NCBI RefSeq assembly: GCF_000187935.1
Contig: NZ_AEUT02000001.1
Location: forward strand, 1,736,001 to 1,800,000
Direction: 5' to 3'
Source of the DNA: Streptococcus parauberis NCFD 2020
GTDB taxonomy: Bacteria > Bacillota > Bacilli > Lactobacillales > Streptococcaceae
Length of the DNA: 64,000 bases
Positions 14,945 through 23,196 of this stretch are shown piece after piece. The position numbers and the translations under genes are program-made. Position 1 is the stretch's first letter; every line of letters begins with the position of its first letter. Below the pieces are notes generated by a model, which saw nothing but the letters and a program-made list of their open reading frames with translations, was not told the DNA's origin and did not search any database.

Positions 14945-16975
14945 TCACTTATTTAAATGAATAATATTAGTTGCAAGCTCTATAAATTCCTCATCATGGG
15001 TTACAATACAAATTATCTTTTTCTTTTTTAGGAGTCTTGCTATCATTTCTTTTAACTGCTGTTTTGAGGATTTATCAAGGTTACTTGTTGGTTCATCAAG
15101 TAAAAAAATATCTTTACTCTCATCAGACAAAGATCGCAAAATCAATGTTCTTTGTTTTTGACCTAAAGACACATTTTTTCCTTGAGAGTCGATTTGATAA
15201 CTAAGTGGTAAACCAATAAATTTATTTTCTTTATAATTAATTCCTGAACTAAGATTAAACAAATCAAAATTGATGTTTTTATCAATGCTTCCAGCAAATA
15301 AACGGAATTCATTTGAATAAATTCCTATATAATCACATATATTTGTATGTTTGAGAGTTTTATACTCGGAATTATTTATAATAATTTTCCCTTTTGTTGG
15401 AGTAATAAAACCTTGTAAGATTTTTAAAAATGTAGACTTACCTGATCCATTATCTCCAGTAATAACATACAGACTTCCCTTTTCTAAATTAATATTGATA
15501 TCATTAAAGATTGTCTTATCTAGATATTGCATTGATAGTCCTTCAATCTTGATTGATTCTATCTCAGTTATCCCTAAAGAATATATATCCATACTAGAAA
15601 TAAAATTTCCCTTATCTTTCATACTTATATATTCAAGTGAGAACCTACTTCTACTATAAGAAAGCCAAGTAGTTAAGATAGGTTGTAAAATTGTAGTCAA
15701 CAATGAAATGAGTAATATTATATTTGAATTATCAACATAACTCGTCTCAAATCGATAAAAATTTGAGAATATCAATATACAAGTTGCTAATCCAATTATG
15801 TATATTGAGATAGATGTAAAGATACAATTTGAAAGTTCAGCTGCTTCCAGTTTTACAGTAAGTAAACTTTTAATTTTTTCTATGAACTCTTTCTTAAATG
15901 ACTCTTCTTTTTTATTAGCGGATATATCATACAAGCCATCGATAGAACTTTCAACCAAATACGTGAAATTTGAACTTGCTATCACATATTTCCTTTGATT
16001 TTCCTCAATTTTAGATAACTTTTTATAATTATAAAAAAATAAAACTACGAGGGAACATATTGTTAATATTGCTAGTGAAAGGTTCAAGGATAAGAGGCAC
16101 AATATTATTATCATCAACATAAATAAATAAATTGAAAGATAAAATTTGTGTATTACTCCTGAGGCTGATGTTAAAAGGTTCCAAAAATAACCCATTACAA
16201 AATCATAATTTTTACTATTTTCGTAATTATATAGCCTTTCACAATAGTATTTTTCTATTGTTTTTTGGAGAAAATCATTTTCAATTATTGTTTTTAATTT
16301 TGTATCAGTCTTAGTAATTACATAATAAATAAACATTACAAATAATATTACTAAGGTCGTCAATACTTTTAGTTGAGTTTCTTCGAGAAAAACATGCGTT
16401 AAAATATATTGTAAAAATAATGCTATTACCATAGGCAAAATTATTCTAGAAATTCCTGTACATACTAAAAGAAATTTTTGTTGTGTCTTTAAATTTGAAA
16501 TAAAACTACAATAGAGTTCAGAGGAAACATCCTCTTTAGCTTCATATGTGTTTAAACTTTCCAGACACTCTTTAGCTAACTCGGGAATTAATATTATTCC
16601 TAAGAACTCATCATTAAATTCATCAATTTTCTTAGTTGAAATTTTAGAAAATGCAGGATCAGAAATCGTTAGCTTATTTTCTGTTATATTAATAATCACA
16701 ATATAATGCGGTAAAGAGTTTCTTTCTACTACTGCAATAAAAGGTCGTTCTATTTGTCTAAGTGATTTTATATCATCTATCTTATATGAATTGGAACTAA
16801 TATTATATTTCTTTAAAACATTTTCGATATCTAGAAGAGACATTCCTTGAGTAGACTTAACATTAAAACTTTCATTTATATTTTCACTTGAAATCTCAAA
16901 GAATGATAAAAGAGTCTTAGTACATGCTAAACCACAATCTAATAGAGATACTTGTTTATGATGTTCTATTGTCAT
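14945..16975 (-). CDS. C39-peptidase ABC transporter (bacteriocin/peptide processing exporter)
   Basis: 676 residues from the ATG at 16975, which places the peptidase motif right at the N-terminus as usual; an ATG at 17017 would add 14 residues overlapping the upstream gene. Order of domains: C39 peptidase (residues 1-140) with oxyanion Gln8, catalytic Cys14 in LLDCGLAC, His in SLPHYIVII and Asp in ISDPAFSK; then a six-helix exporter domain; then an ATPase with GDNGSGKST (Walker A), VSLGQKQR (signature), IFLLDEPTSNLD (Walker B) and CIVTHDEE (H-loop). It should cut leader peptides after a double-glycine-type site and export the core. It ends the operon that starts with the two small precursor genes at 19249-19462. 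Confidence 0.92.
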   Translation of the reverse strand: MTIEHHKQVSLLDCGLACTKTLLSFFEISSENINESFNVKSTQGMSLLDIENVLKKYNISSNSYKIDDIKSLRQIERPFIAVVERNSLPHYIVIINITENKLTISDPAFSKISTKKIDEFNDEFLGIILIPELAKECLESLNTYEAKEDVSSELYCSFISNLKTQQKFLLVCTGISRIILPMVIALFLQYILTHVFLEETQLKVLTTLVILFVMFIYYVITKTDTKLKTIIENDFLQKTIEKYYCERLYNYENSKNYDFVMGYFWNLLTSASGVIHKFYLSIYLFMLMIIILCLLSLNLSLAILTICSLVVLFFYNYKKLSKIEENQRKYVIASSNFTYLVESSIDGLYDISANKKEESFKKEFIEKIKSLLTVKLEAAELSNCIFTSISIYIIGLATCILIFSNFYRFETSYVDNSNIILLISLLTTILQPILTTWLSYSRSRFSLEYISMKDKGNFISSMDIYSLGITEIESIKIEGLSMQYLDKTIFNDININLEKGSLYVITGDNGSGKSTFLKILQGFITPTKGKIIINNSEYKTLKHTNICDYIGIYSNEFRLFAGSIDKNINFDLFNLSSGINYKENKFIGLPLSYQIDSQGKNVSLGQKQRTLILRSLSDESKDIFLLDEPTSNLDKSSKQQLKEMIARLLKKKKIICIVTHDEEFIELATNIIHLNK

Positions 16976-17543
16976 AGTAGTTAGCTTTCTCAATTGTGAC
17001 ATCACCATAGGCATCAACTTTTATAGTGCTGTCATCGGATTCATCGGTTTGAGGTATATGTAATAACTTAGAGTCTTGATTTAGCTTAATATCATAAGAA
17101 CCATTGAATGTCTTTGGTACCAAAACATTTACATTACCATTCCAAGGGTCAATAAATATTTCCTTAGCAATTGCATCTTTCCTCAGATTAATAGTTACAT
17201 TTAATACGTCTTTCCCTTCAGTTGAAGTTGACCACTTAAATCCCTTCTTTGTGAAAGGGATATAAACTTCTGAATCTGATACCTTTGCTTTCTTTAATGA
17301 CTTCAGAGTCTCTTTAGAAACTATTCCTTCTGCTAAAATAGTTGTCACCTCTTGATCCGTTTCATGCAAGGCGACTTTTAAGGGTTGCTCAGTTCCATAT
17401 AAAACGATAGACTTAATATTTTTGTCTTTTAGTATCCAAGATTTTGATAGTTTTAAATTTGTCTTGCCGTTATTAAAACTTGTAACTACTGCTACCATGA
17501 TCATAACAATTAGTAAAACTATCGGTAAAATTATTTTTTTCAT
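16956..17543 (-). CDS. Membrane-anchored protein of the peptide operon, unknown function
   Basis: 195 residues: one N-terminal membrane helix (ILPIVLLIVMIMVAVVTSF) and an extracytoplasmic beta-rich domain with repeated short strands (GNVNVLVPKTFNGSYDI, STIKVDAYGDVTIEKA), which resembles DUF4097-type right-handed repeats. Such proteins sit beside bacitracin/lantibiotic-type ABC pumps. It lies between the ABC permease (8 bp upstream) and the C39 exporter (overlapping by 20 bp), so it is part of the operon; immunity or accessory export is a guess. Confidence 0.6.
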   Translation of the reverse strand: MKKIILPIVLLIVMIMVAVVTSFNNGKTNLKLSKSWILKDKNIKSIVLYGTEQPLKVALHETDQEVTTILAEGIVSKETLKSLKKAKVSDSEVYIPFTKKGFKWSTSTEGKDVLNVTINLRKDAIAKEIFIDPWNGNVNVLVPKTFNGSYDIKLNQDSKLLHIPQTDESDDSTIKVDAYGDVTIEKANYYDNRTS

Positions 17544-17551
17544 TAAACCCC

Positions 17552-18259
17552 TTACTTAAATTCCTTTCTAATAAATATTGTATAACTTGCAGAAAAGTAA
17601 ACTATTGAAAAAACAAGTGCTACTGATGATGTTTTAGTAAAAAAGACATCATTAACACAAATCTCTTTTAAATTTGTCATCATTAAAAAGTCATCCATAA
17701 AATTAGTTTCAAACATTGAGTCGATTACAAAACCAAACAATTGGTCAAACAGTAAAATAATTATGATGTAACTTATATATGCCTGATAACTTCTATCCAA
17801 ATAAATAAAAATAAAAATACAAAGCATAATAAGGCAACTGTATATTGGTAATTGATTACAAAAAATTGTAAACAAATAGTATCCAGATACTTGGAAACCA
17901 ATTATTCCTCTTATAATTGCAATTAAACATAAATTAAGTAATATAATAGCAAAAGAAGTTATTAATGTAGCTGCTACTTTGTAAATAAAAATTGATGACC
18001 TAGAATTCGATTTTATTATTACATTATTTATAGTTCGATAATATATATCTTCACCCCAAAAAAAGTTTGTGATACTCATAAAATATAATGGTATAAAACT
18101 AGTCAACATCGACTGAGTTTCCCAATAACCTTCTTGTCCTGATTCATTTCTAAATAGATAGGAAAATACCAATGAAATAGCAACGATCAACAAGATAGTT
18201 CCTCTAAAACTGCTTTCTTTAGTAGCTCTAAAAAAATCTGCTTTAAAATAATTAAACAT
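17552..18259 (-). CDS. ABC-2-type permease of the peptide operon
   Basis: 235 residues with six hydrophobic segments (ILLIVAISLVFSYLF; LTSFIPLYFMSITNFFW; VAATLITSFAIILLNLCLIAII; LPIYSCLIMLCIFIFIYL; ISYIIIILLFDQLFGFVI; SSVALVFSIVYFSASYTIF), the plan of BcrB/LanFEG-type immunity or export permeases. It overlaps the ATPase gene by 8 bp. If the ATPase is dead because of its stop codon, this permease is orphaned. Confidence 0.8.
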   Translation of the reverse strand: MFNYFKADFFRATKESSFRGTILLIVAISLVFSYLFRNESGQEGYWETQSMLTSFIPLYFMSITNFFWGEDIYYRTINNVIIKSNSRSSIFIYKVAATLITSFAIILLNLCLIAIIRGIIGFQVSGYYLFTIFCNQLPIYSCLIMLCIFIFIYLDRSYQAYISYIIIILLFDQLFGFVIDSMFETNFMDDFLMMTNLKEICVNDVFFTKTSSVALVFSIVYFSASYTIFIRKEFK

Positions 18260-19148
18260 TCATCAACTTCCTTTCCTGAAGTAAAGCCATATAATATTCT
18301 TCAAAAGAGGTTTTTCTTGAATAAATTCCATAAATGACTAGATTCTCCTCAATTATGCCTTGAACAATATTATTAATTGAATCTGTGGAAGAATTAATTT
18401 CAATTCTATTAGAAACTATTCTACAACTATAATTATTTTTATTTAAAAGTCGATAGCAATCATCAATATTATCTACTTCTAATATTATTTTTGAAGATAA
18501 ATATCTTTGAATACTTGCCTTTGTAATATTTTGAATAATTTTTCCTTTATGCAAAATAATATATCGATCCACTACGAGTTCTAGTTCAGATAAGATATGA
18601 CTGGATATAAGAATTGTCATATTGTAATTTTTTTTCAGGTTTAACAAAAGCTCTCGCATTTCTTTAATTCCTACTGGGTCAAGTCCATTAATAGGCTCAT
18701 CCAATATCAGTAACTGAGGAGAATCAATTATGGACAGTCCAATAGCCAAACGTTGCTTCATTCCTAAGGAGAAATTTTTTACTTTCTTATTTCTTTCAAC
18801 CTATTTTAAACCTACTAAATTTAGAATTTCATCAATTTTTTTATTACTTTTTGGAAAACCTAGTCTGAGCATATGATACTTTAAATTATCATATGCTGAC
18901 AGATTGGGATAAAATGCTGGCGATTCAATAATGCAGCTTAAATTCTTAATTTTAGATTTATCTATTACACCACCATCGGATTTTATTAGTCCTGCAATAA
19001 TCCGAATTAATGTTGTCTTACCAGCACCATTTTCACCAACCAGACCACAAATTTCTCCTTTATGAACTGTGAAACTAAGATCATTTAATGTTATACGTTT
19101 ATTGTAGTATTTTGTTATATTTTGAATATCTATTAAAGCTTGATTCAT
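18252..19148 (-). pseudogene. ABC transporter ATPase, split by one in-frame TAG
   Basis: One frame of 299 codons encodes a BcrA-type ATPase: IQNITKYYNKRITLNDLSF, Walker A GENGAGKTT, then ILNLVGLK and a TAG at 18801-18803, then VERNKKVKNFSLGMKQRLAI (signature), LLILDEPINGLDP (Walker B) and ISSHILSELE (H-loop). The stop falls between the helical domain and the signature motif, so neither half can bind and hydrolyse ATP alone. An ATG in the signature (LGMKQR) would allow a 169-codon second piece. It is a nonsense mutation or a base-call error; everything else in the frame is intact. Confidence 0.85.
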
Positions 19149-19180
19149 TTACTAAACCTCAACATCTCTTATTAAAATAT

Positions 19181-19214
19181 AAAAAAGTCGATAGTAAAGT
19201 GACAAACTATCGAC
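19181..19214 (-). terminator. Intrinsic terminator/attenuator between precursor genes and ABC genes
   Basis: On the minus strand GTCGATAGT (19214-19206), a 10-nt loop and ACTATCGAC (19195-19187) are followed by six T. It lies 35 bp after the second precursor stop codon and just upstream of the ABC ATPase start at 19148. Partial read-through here would give many precursor transcripts and fewer transporter transcripts, a common design in bacteriocin operons. Confidence 0.8.
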
Positions 19215-19248
19215 GAAACAATTACTAATTATTTAATCTTATAGATAA

Positions 19249-19344
19249 TTAATCAAAACAGAAATATCCTATTTTTCTTATATTAAAAACACAAAGACGG
19301 CCTGCTGTAATCATCTTCTTTTCATTATTTGATAATTTTTTCAT
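19249..19344 (-). CDS. Small double-glycine-type precursor peptide 2 (31 aa)
   Basis: ATG at 19344 with GGTGAG upstream, TAA at 19251-19249. The leader MKKLSNNEKKMITAG carries the double-glycine consensus positions Leu-12, Ser-11, Glu-8, Ile-4 and ends Ala-Gly. The predicted core is RLCVFNIRKIGYFCFD, 16 residues with Cys3 and Cys14. It is a clear paralogue of the next gene: the leader differs at two positions, and the cores share R-x-C near the start and FC-x-D at the end. The C39 exporter of this operon is the natural processing partner. It is too short for standard gene callers. No modification enzyme is encoded nearby, so a disulfide loop is the simplest mature form. Confidence 0.85.
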   Translation of the reverse strand: MKKLSNNEKKMITAGRLCVFNIRKIGYFCFD

Positions 19345-19363
19345 TTTTCTCACCAATTATATT

Positions 19364-19462
19364 CTAATCCCAACAAAAAAGTCCTTTTCGTTTAGGAAGT
19401 CCAACGATACAGAATCGTCCTGCTGTGATCATTTTCTTTTCTTTTTTCGATAATTTCTTCAT
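19364..19462 (-). CDS. Small double-glycine-type precursor peptide 1 (32 aa)
   Basis: ATG at 19462 preceded by GGAGAAAG, TAG at 19366-19364. The leader MKKLSKKEKKMITAG fits the double-glycine consensus L-S-x-x-E-x-x-x-I-x-(A/G)-G. The predicted core RFCIVGLPKRKGLFCWD is 17 residues, net positive, with cysteines at positions 3 and 15. It is 19 bp upstream of its paralogue and opens the operon. The cysteine spacing (11 residues here, 10 in the paralogue) and the FC(W/F)D end are conserved while the middle varies, as in bacteriocins or peptide pheromones. I know of no characterised peptide of this type. Confidence 0.87.
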   Translation of the reverse strand: MKKLSKKEKKMITAGRFCIVGLPKRKGLFCWD

Positions 19463-19862
19463 CTTTCTCCTTTCAATTTTTAAAATTATTCAATTATTTT
19501 ATAAGAAAGCTTAGTCTATAGAGAATGTTTTGTCACTTTAAGAATCTCTAAGACTTACTTTTCAAATGGCTCTCTTAACCAATTTGTAAATATGTTATTA
19601 TTTATTTTTTATACAGTCAATGCTATTTTTATGGGAATAATCTGACTTTTATAAATCTGAAACTCTCTTTTCGACAAGAATACCAGTATCACTAGATACA
19701 ATAGCTAAATTGAGATTTTCAATTGGATATTTCTCTAATAATCAACTTTTTATGTATCACAATAAATAATGACCTAAATTAATAAATAATAGGGCTTCTC
19801 CTCCTCTAAAACCTATATCCTACTCCTTGTTTATGCTATGATATTAAAGCGGAGGTTTAATT
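19463..19862. other. Intergenic upstream of the precursor genes
   Basis: 400 bp that must hold the promoter of the peptide operon (minus strand) and that of the FAD-binding protein (plus strand). I could not pick a convincing peptide promoter; an A/T-rich TATAAAAT-like element lies about 35 bp upstream of the first precursor. A 30-codon minus-strand fragment at 19649-19741 (ending VSSDTGILVEKRVSDL) has coding-like composition but no start, and looks like a gene remnant. Confidence 0.35.
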
Positions 19863-21296
19863 TTGACGAAGAAGATTGCAATTATTGGGATGGGTGTCAG
19901 TGGTTTAGCTGTTTTACTGGCCATCTCTCAACAGACAAAAGAGTATTTACAATCAATAGAAATTAGCTGTTTTGATGACAGTGAACATTTTGGCCGTGGT
20001 ATTCCTTTTCAGGAAGATGATGACTCAGCCTTAATTAATTCACCACTCGATGATATTTCTTTTGATTACCATCAGATGATGGATTTTATGGACTGGCTAA
20101 AAGTAAACAAGTACGATACAAGTGTGACCTACACCTCACGCGCCCTCTATGGAAGATACATGAAAGAACGTGCTCATCAGCTCATTACACAACTACCAGT
20201 TACCATTATCAAAGAACCCGTTGAGTCTATTAGCTACTCGCCTTCGACTCAGACCTTCCAATTAACCCTTACTAATACAAGGTCCCCTCAAATATTTGAC
20301 CATGTTCACTTGGCCTGTGGAGCACTTCCCGTTGCTGACCCCTATCAGCTAACCGGGCATTCTTCCTACATAGCAGATCCTTATCCAATTCAAAAGGAAT
20401 TAGCCACAAAGAGCTGGGATAATAAAGATGTAGCAATTATTGGCACCGGCCTAGCAGCAGTTGATGTGATCAAATGGCTTTTATTGAGAACAACTGTTAC
20501 TATCAAAGCCTTCTCACGTAGCAACTACTTTCCGACTGTTCGCATCACCCAAGGCCCCGACATCACCTGGCACCATCTGACCGACCAAACCATTCAAACA
20601 CTCATTGACAGCAAAAGCGTCAGCTATCAGGAACTTGATCAACTATTCCAAAAGGAATTGCAGGCACTAGGCTTTAGTAACTGGGAAAAAACAAAAAATG
20701 AATTCTTGTCAGAAGGGATTGCTGGTATCAAGCTGTCGCTTGACATGGCCGAGCATCTCTATCACTTACAGCAACTAGCATCTCGACTGGTCGATTACTT
20801 AACCGACCTGTGGCCCTTAATGTCCCCTGCGGACCGCCATTCCTACCAAGAAAACTATGGTAAAGCCATCGTGAATTTACGAAACCCCATGCCTGAAGAG
20901 TCAGCTCAAACTATTTTAGAAGCGGCAGCCCAAGGTAGATTGAACATCATTTCTGGTGTTGAGGAAATCAACGTAAAGGGCGACAAATTCCTGGTTGGCG
21001 AAGCAATCACTGTTGATCAAGTTATTAATGCTACTGGCTACCAACTGACCGAAAAGACAATTGAACTGGCGACTCCATTCTTGCAAAACATCGTTAAGCA
21101 AGAACTAGCTCAAATCGATGACCTTGGAGGGCTGTCTGTCAGACCAGAGACTATGCAAGTCATGTCACCTAAATATGGTGCAATGCCAACTCTATTTGCA
21201 CATGGAGCGCTGATTAATGGTGTCATTTACCAAAACAACTCCACCATTAAAATTCAAAAGATGGCAGAGCGAGGAGTTGTCTACTGTAATATTTAG
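19863..21296 (+). CDS. FAD/NAD(P)-binding protein (NAD_binding_9 family)
   Basis: 477 residues. The N-terminus is a dinucleotide-binding Rossmann motif (KKIAIIGMGVSGLAVLLAI, G-x-G-x-x-G), followed by FGRGIPFQ-type residues typical of this family, a second nucleotide-binding stretch (DVAIIGTGLAAVDVIKW) and a closing VINATGYQ. The start is a TTG seven bases after GGAGG. Family members are predicted flavin oxidoreductases of unknown substrate, often in streptococci. It stands alone with its own terminator. Confidence 0.85.
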   Translation: MTKKIAIIGMGVSGLAVLLAISQQTKEYLQSIEISCFDDSEHFGRGIPFQEDDDSALINSPLDDISFDYHQMMDFMDWLKVNKYDTSVTYTSRALYGRYMKERAHQLITQLPVTIIKEPVESISYSPSTQTFQLTLTNTRSPQIFDHVHLACGALPVADPYQLTGHSSYIADPYPIQKELATKSWDNKDVAIIGTGLAAVDVIKWLLLRTTVTIKAFSRSNYFPTVRITQGPDITWHHLTDQTIQTLIDSKSVSYQELDQLFQKELQALGFSNWEKTKNEFLSEGIAGIKLSLDMAEHLYHLQQLASRLVDYLTDLWPLMSPADRHSYQENYGKAIVNLRNPMPEESAQTILEAAAQGRLNIISGVEEINVKGDKFLVGEAITVDQVINATGYQLTEKTIELATPFLQNIVKQELAQIDDLGGLSVRPETMQVMSPKYGAMPTLFAHGALINGVIYQNNSTIKIQKMAERGVVYCNI

Positions 21297-21303
21297 AATA
21301 AAA

Positions 21304-21328
21304 GAAAAGCCTTATCTAAAGGCTTTTT
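21304..21328. terminator. Intrinsic terminator, both directions
   Basis: AAAAGCCTT-ATCT-AAAGGCTTTTTTT between convergent genes. Confidence 0.8.
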
Positions 21329-22363
21329 TTATTTACCATGTTTTTCCAATAGGAAATTGTTAATAGCTTTTTGACTTTCTGTATTGGCTTTTTCATTTGC
21401 GGATAAGCTACCACCAGTTCTCATCCTCATCTCAGGTGTACTAAGAACACCATTTCCAAGAAAGAGGTGACCAGCATCTTTATAAAGATTAATTTCTGTA
21501 TCAGGTTTTTGCTCTTTTATTTTTTTAGCCATAGCTGGACTATTCCACATTTGGTCATCTTCCCCTACAATAATCATAATATGAGCTTTAACATCTTTTA
21601 CAGGTATGACTTTTTTTACCAATGATTTGTCACTCTTGATAGCCGTATCATAGGTTTCCTTATATACAATTGGTCCTTTTGTGAGCATCGGCCAAAGCAT
21701 ATTTTTTACCAAAGCAACAAATGAACTCTTCTTAATATCAATATATGGTAGTTCTTTATCTTGCCAAGTCCATGAAGACCCGTAATCCTTAAAATCCAAA
21801 CCGGCAAAATTATACGCAGATGGGGCTGTCAATACAAGATTTGAAATATCATCATATTTGCTGGCAAGATTCAAAGTATATTCTGCGCCTTTTGACCCAG
21901 CTAAAACTGTTATCGGCCCTTTTTCAACCTTCTGTTCCTGAATATAATTGAGGACATCTTCAAATTGTTCTAAAGGAATTCTTGCCAATGTTTTTTGTTG
22001 ATTGTTCATACCATACATAAAGACTGCCAATGTCTCATATCCCTCTTTAGCTAAACGCTCAGCCTCTCCAAAGTTAGGACTCCCTTCAGATCCGCCATAG
22101 CAAACCACAATTCCCTCATATTTTTTCTGATCCGGAACCAAGTGGAAGCCTTGCATAGTCCCCTCATCCACATAAGTTACCGATACACCAGCTATCTTAG
22201 TAGGATAATAACTCACATTGGTCACGTCGGTCAAATACTTAGGGGTATTTGGATCACCATCTCCATATTTTGCATCATTCGTTTTTCGAAGTGCTATAAT
22301 AACACCACCAAATACAAGTACAAGACAAAATATAACAATTATTATTTTAATAAAATTTTTCAT
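21329..22363 (-). CDS. Membrane-anchored BAAT-type acyl hydrolase
   Basis: 344 residues. An N-terminal helix (IIIVIFCLVLVFGGVIIAL) without a lipobox anchors or exports it. The rest is an alpha/beta hydrolase of the acyl-CoA thioesterase/BAAT C-terminal type: nucleophile elbow LAGSKGAEYTL, acid in IIVGEDDQMW, His in KDAGHLFLGNG. The natural substrate outside the membrane is unknown; relatives occur next to drug or bacteriocin resistance genes. Monocistronic. Confidence 0.8.
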   Translation of the reverse strand: MKNFIKIIIVIFCLVLVFGGVIIALRKTNDAKYGDGDPNTPKYLTDVTNVSYYPTKIAGVSVTYVDEGTMQGFHLVPDQKKYEGIVVCYGGSEGSPNFGEAERLAKEGYETLAVFMYGMNNQQKTLARIPLEQFEDVLNYIQEQKVEKGPITVLAGSKGAEYTLNLASKYDDISNLVLTAPSAYNFAGLDFKDYGSSWTWQDKELPYIDIKKSSFVALVKNMLWPMLTKGPIVYKETYDTAIKSDKSLVKKVIPVKDVKAHIMIIVGEDDQMWNSPAMAKKIKEQKPDTEINLYKDAGHLFLGNGVLSTPEMRMRTGGSLSANEKANTESQKAINNFLLEKHGK

Positions 22364-22615
22364 CTATTTCACCTTTATTCTATTCTTTCCGATAGCTGAC
22401 ACCTTGCCTAAACAACAATCAAAATCCCCCTTTAAGTACTTAATAGACAACAATTTCTTTATTTAACAAGCAAATTATATTATTGTTTTACAATAATATC
22501 AATGCCTTATGAAATATATTATATCACTGATGAGTATCCATATCAGAAAACTCAACTTTCCTAACTAGAAACTTTTTTGAAAAGTGATTTCTCAAATAGA
22601 ACTTTATTTTCTTAT

Positions 22616-22678
22616 AAGGATTTAAAAATGAATCAAGGTCCTTCATTCTGAGACGCCATTTTATATGGCGTCTTTTTT
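22616..22678 (+). other. Seven-codon ORF fused to a strong terminator
   Basis: AAGGA is followed by ATG at 22628 encoding MNQGPSF and a TGA whose last base starts the hairpin AGACGCCAT-TTTAT-ATGGCGTCT (22651-22673) with a T-run. This looks like a transcription-attenuator leader or a small RNA end. No plus-strand gene follows within reach, and on the minus strand the hairpin has no T-run. Purpose unclear. Confidence 0.45.
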
Positions 22679-22692
22679 ATTGGATATCTCCA

Positions 22693-23181
22693 TTACAATT
22701 CAATAATTGTTGCTGGATAGTCGATTGCTGCCAAGAATGTCAGTAAATCATTGGTAGCTAAGAAAATTGTTTTTTCATTCGTATTGGGGTGGAAACTCAT
22801 TCGTTCTTCAGGAATAATCTCCTTGTCAATATAAACTGAGATGTCGTGGTCCTTGTTATTTAGTAAACCAAAAGGTGAGACGACACCTGGTGGTAAGAGC
22901 ATCTTCTCATATAGACTGTCACTTGAAGCCATGCGCATTCTATTAGCTCCGACAACCTCCTTAAAAGCATCCATATCTAACATCTTTTGGTCATCCATTA
23001 TCAAAAGATAAAACTGTGTTTTTTTCTTATTGGTTAAAAACATAGTTTTTGTCCGGACGCCGTCTATCCCTTCAATGAAAGAATCAGCTTGTTCAGTTGT
23101 TAAAGCAGGTTCATGTCCCACAATCTGAAAAGCAATGCCTAGTTCATTTAACTTGTCTGCAACAGGCTGATATAAGTCCAT
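22693..23181 (-). CDS. YbaK/ProX-type prolyl-tRNA deacylase domain protein
   Basis: 162 residues. I start at the ATG at 23181, which has AAAGGAG at the right distance; a TTG 6 bp upstream is closer to that site. The free-standing editing domain hydrolyses mischarged Ala- or Cys-tRNAPro. Landmarks are FQIVGHEPALTTEQA, GVRTKTMFLTNKKKTQFYLL, the family Lys in this segment, and GVVSPFGLLNNKDHDISVYI (G-x-V-S-P-F/x-G). It follows the EamA transporter by 15 bp and probably shares its transcript. Confidence 0.88.
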   Translation of the reverse strand: MDLYQPVADKLNELGIAFQIVGHEPALTTEQADSFIEGIDGVRTKTMFLTNKKKTQFYLLIMDDQKMLDMDAFKEVVGANRMRMASSDSLYEKMLLPPGVVSPFGLLNNKDHDISVYIDKEIIPEERMSFHPNTNEKTIFLATNDLLTFLAAIDYPATIIEL

Positions 23182-23196
23182 AAGCAACTCCTTTAC

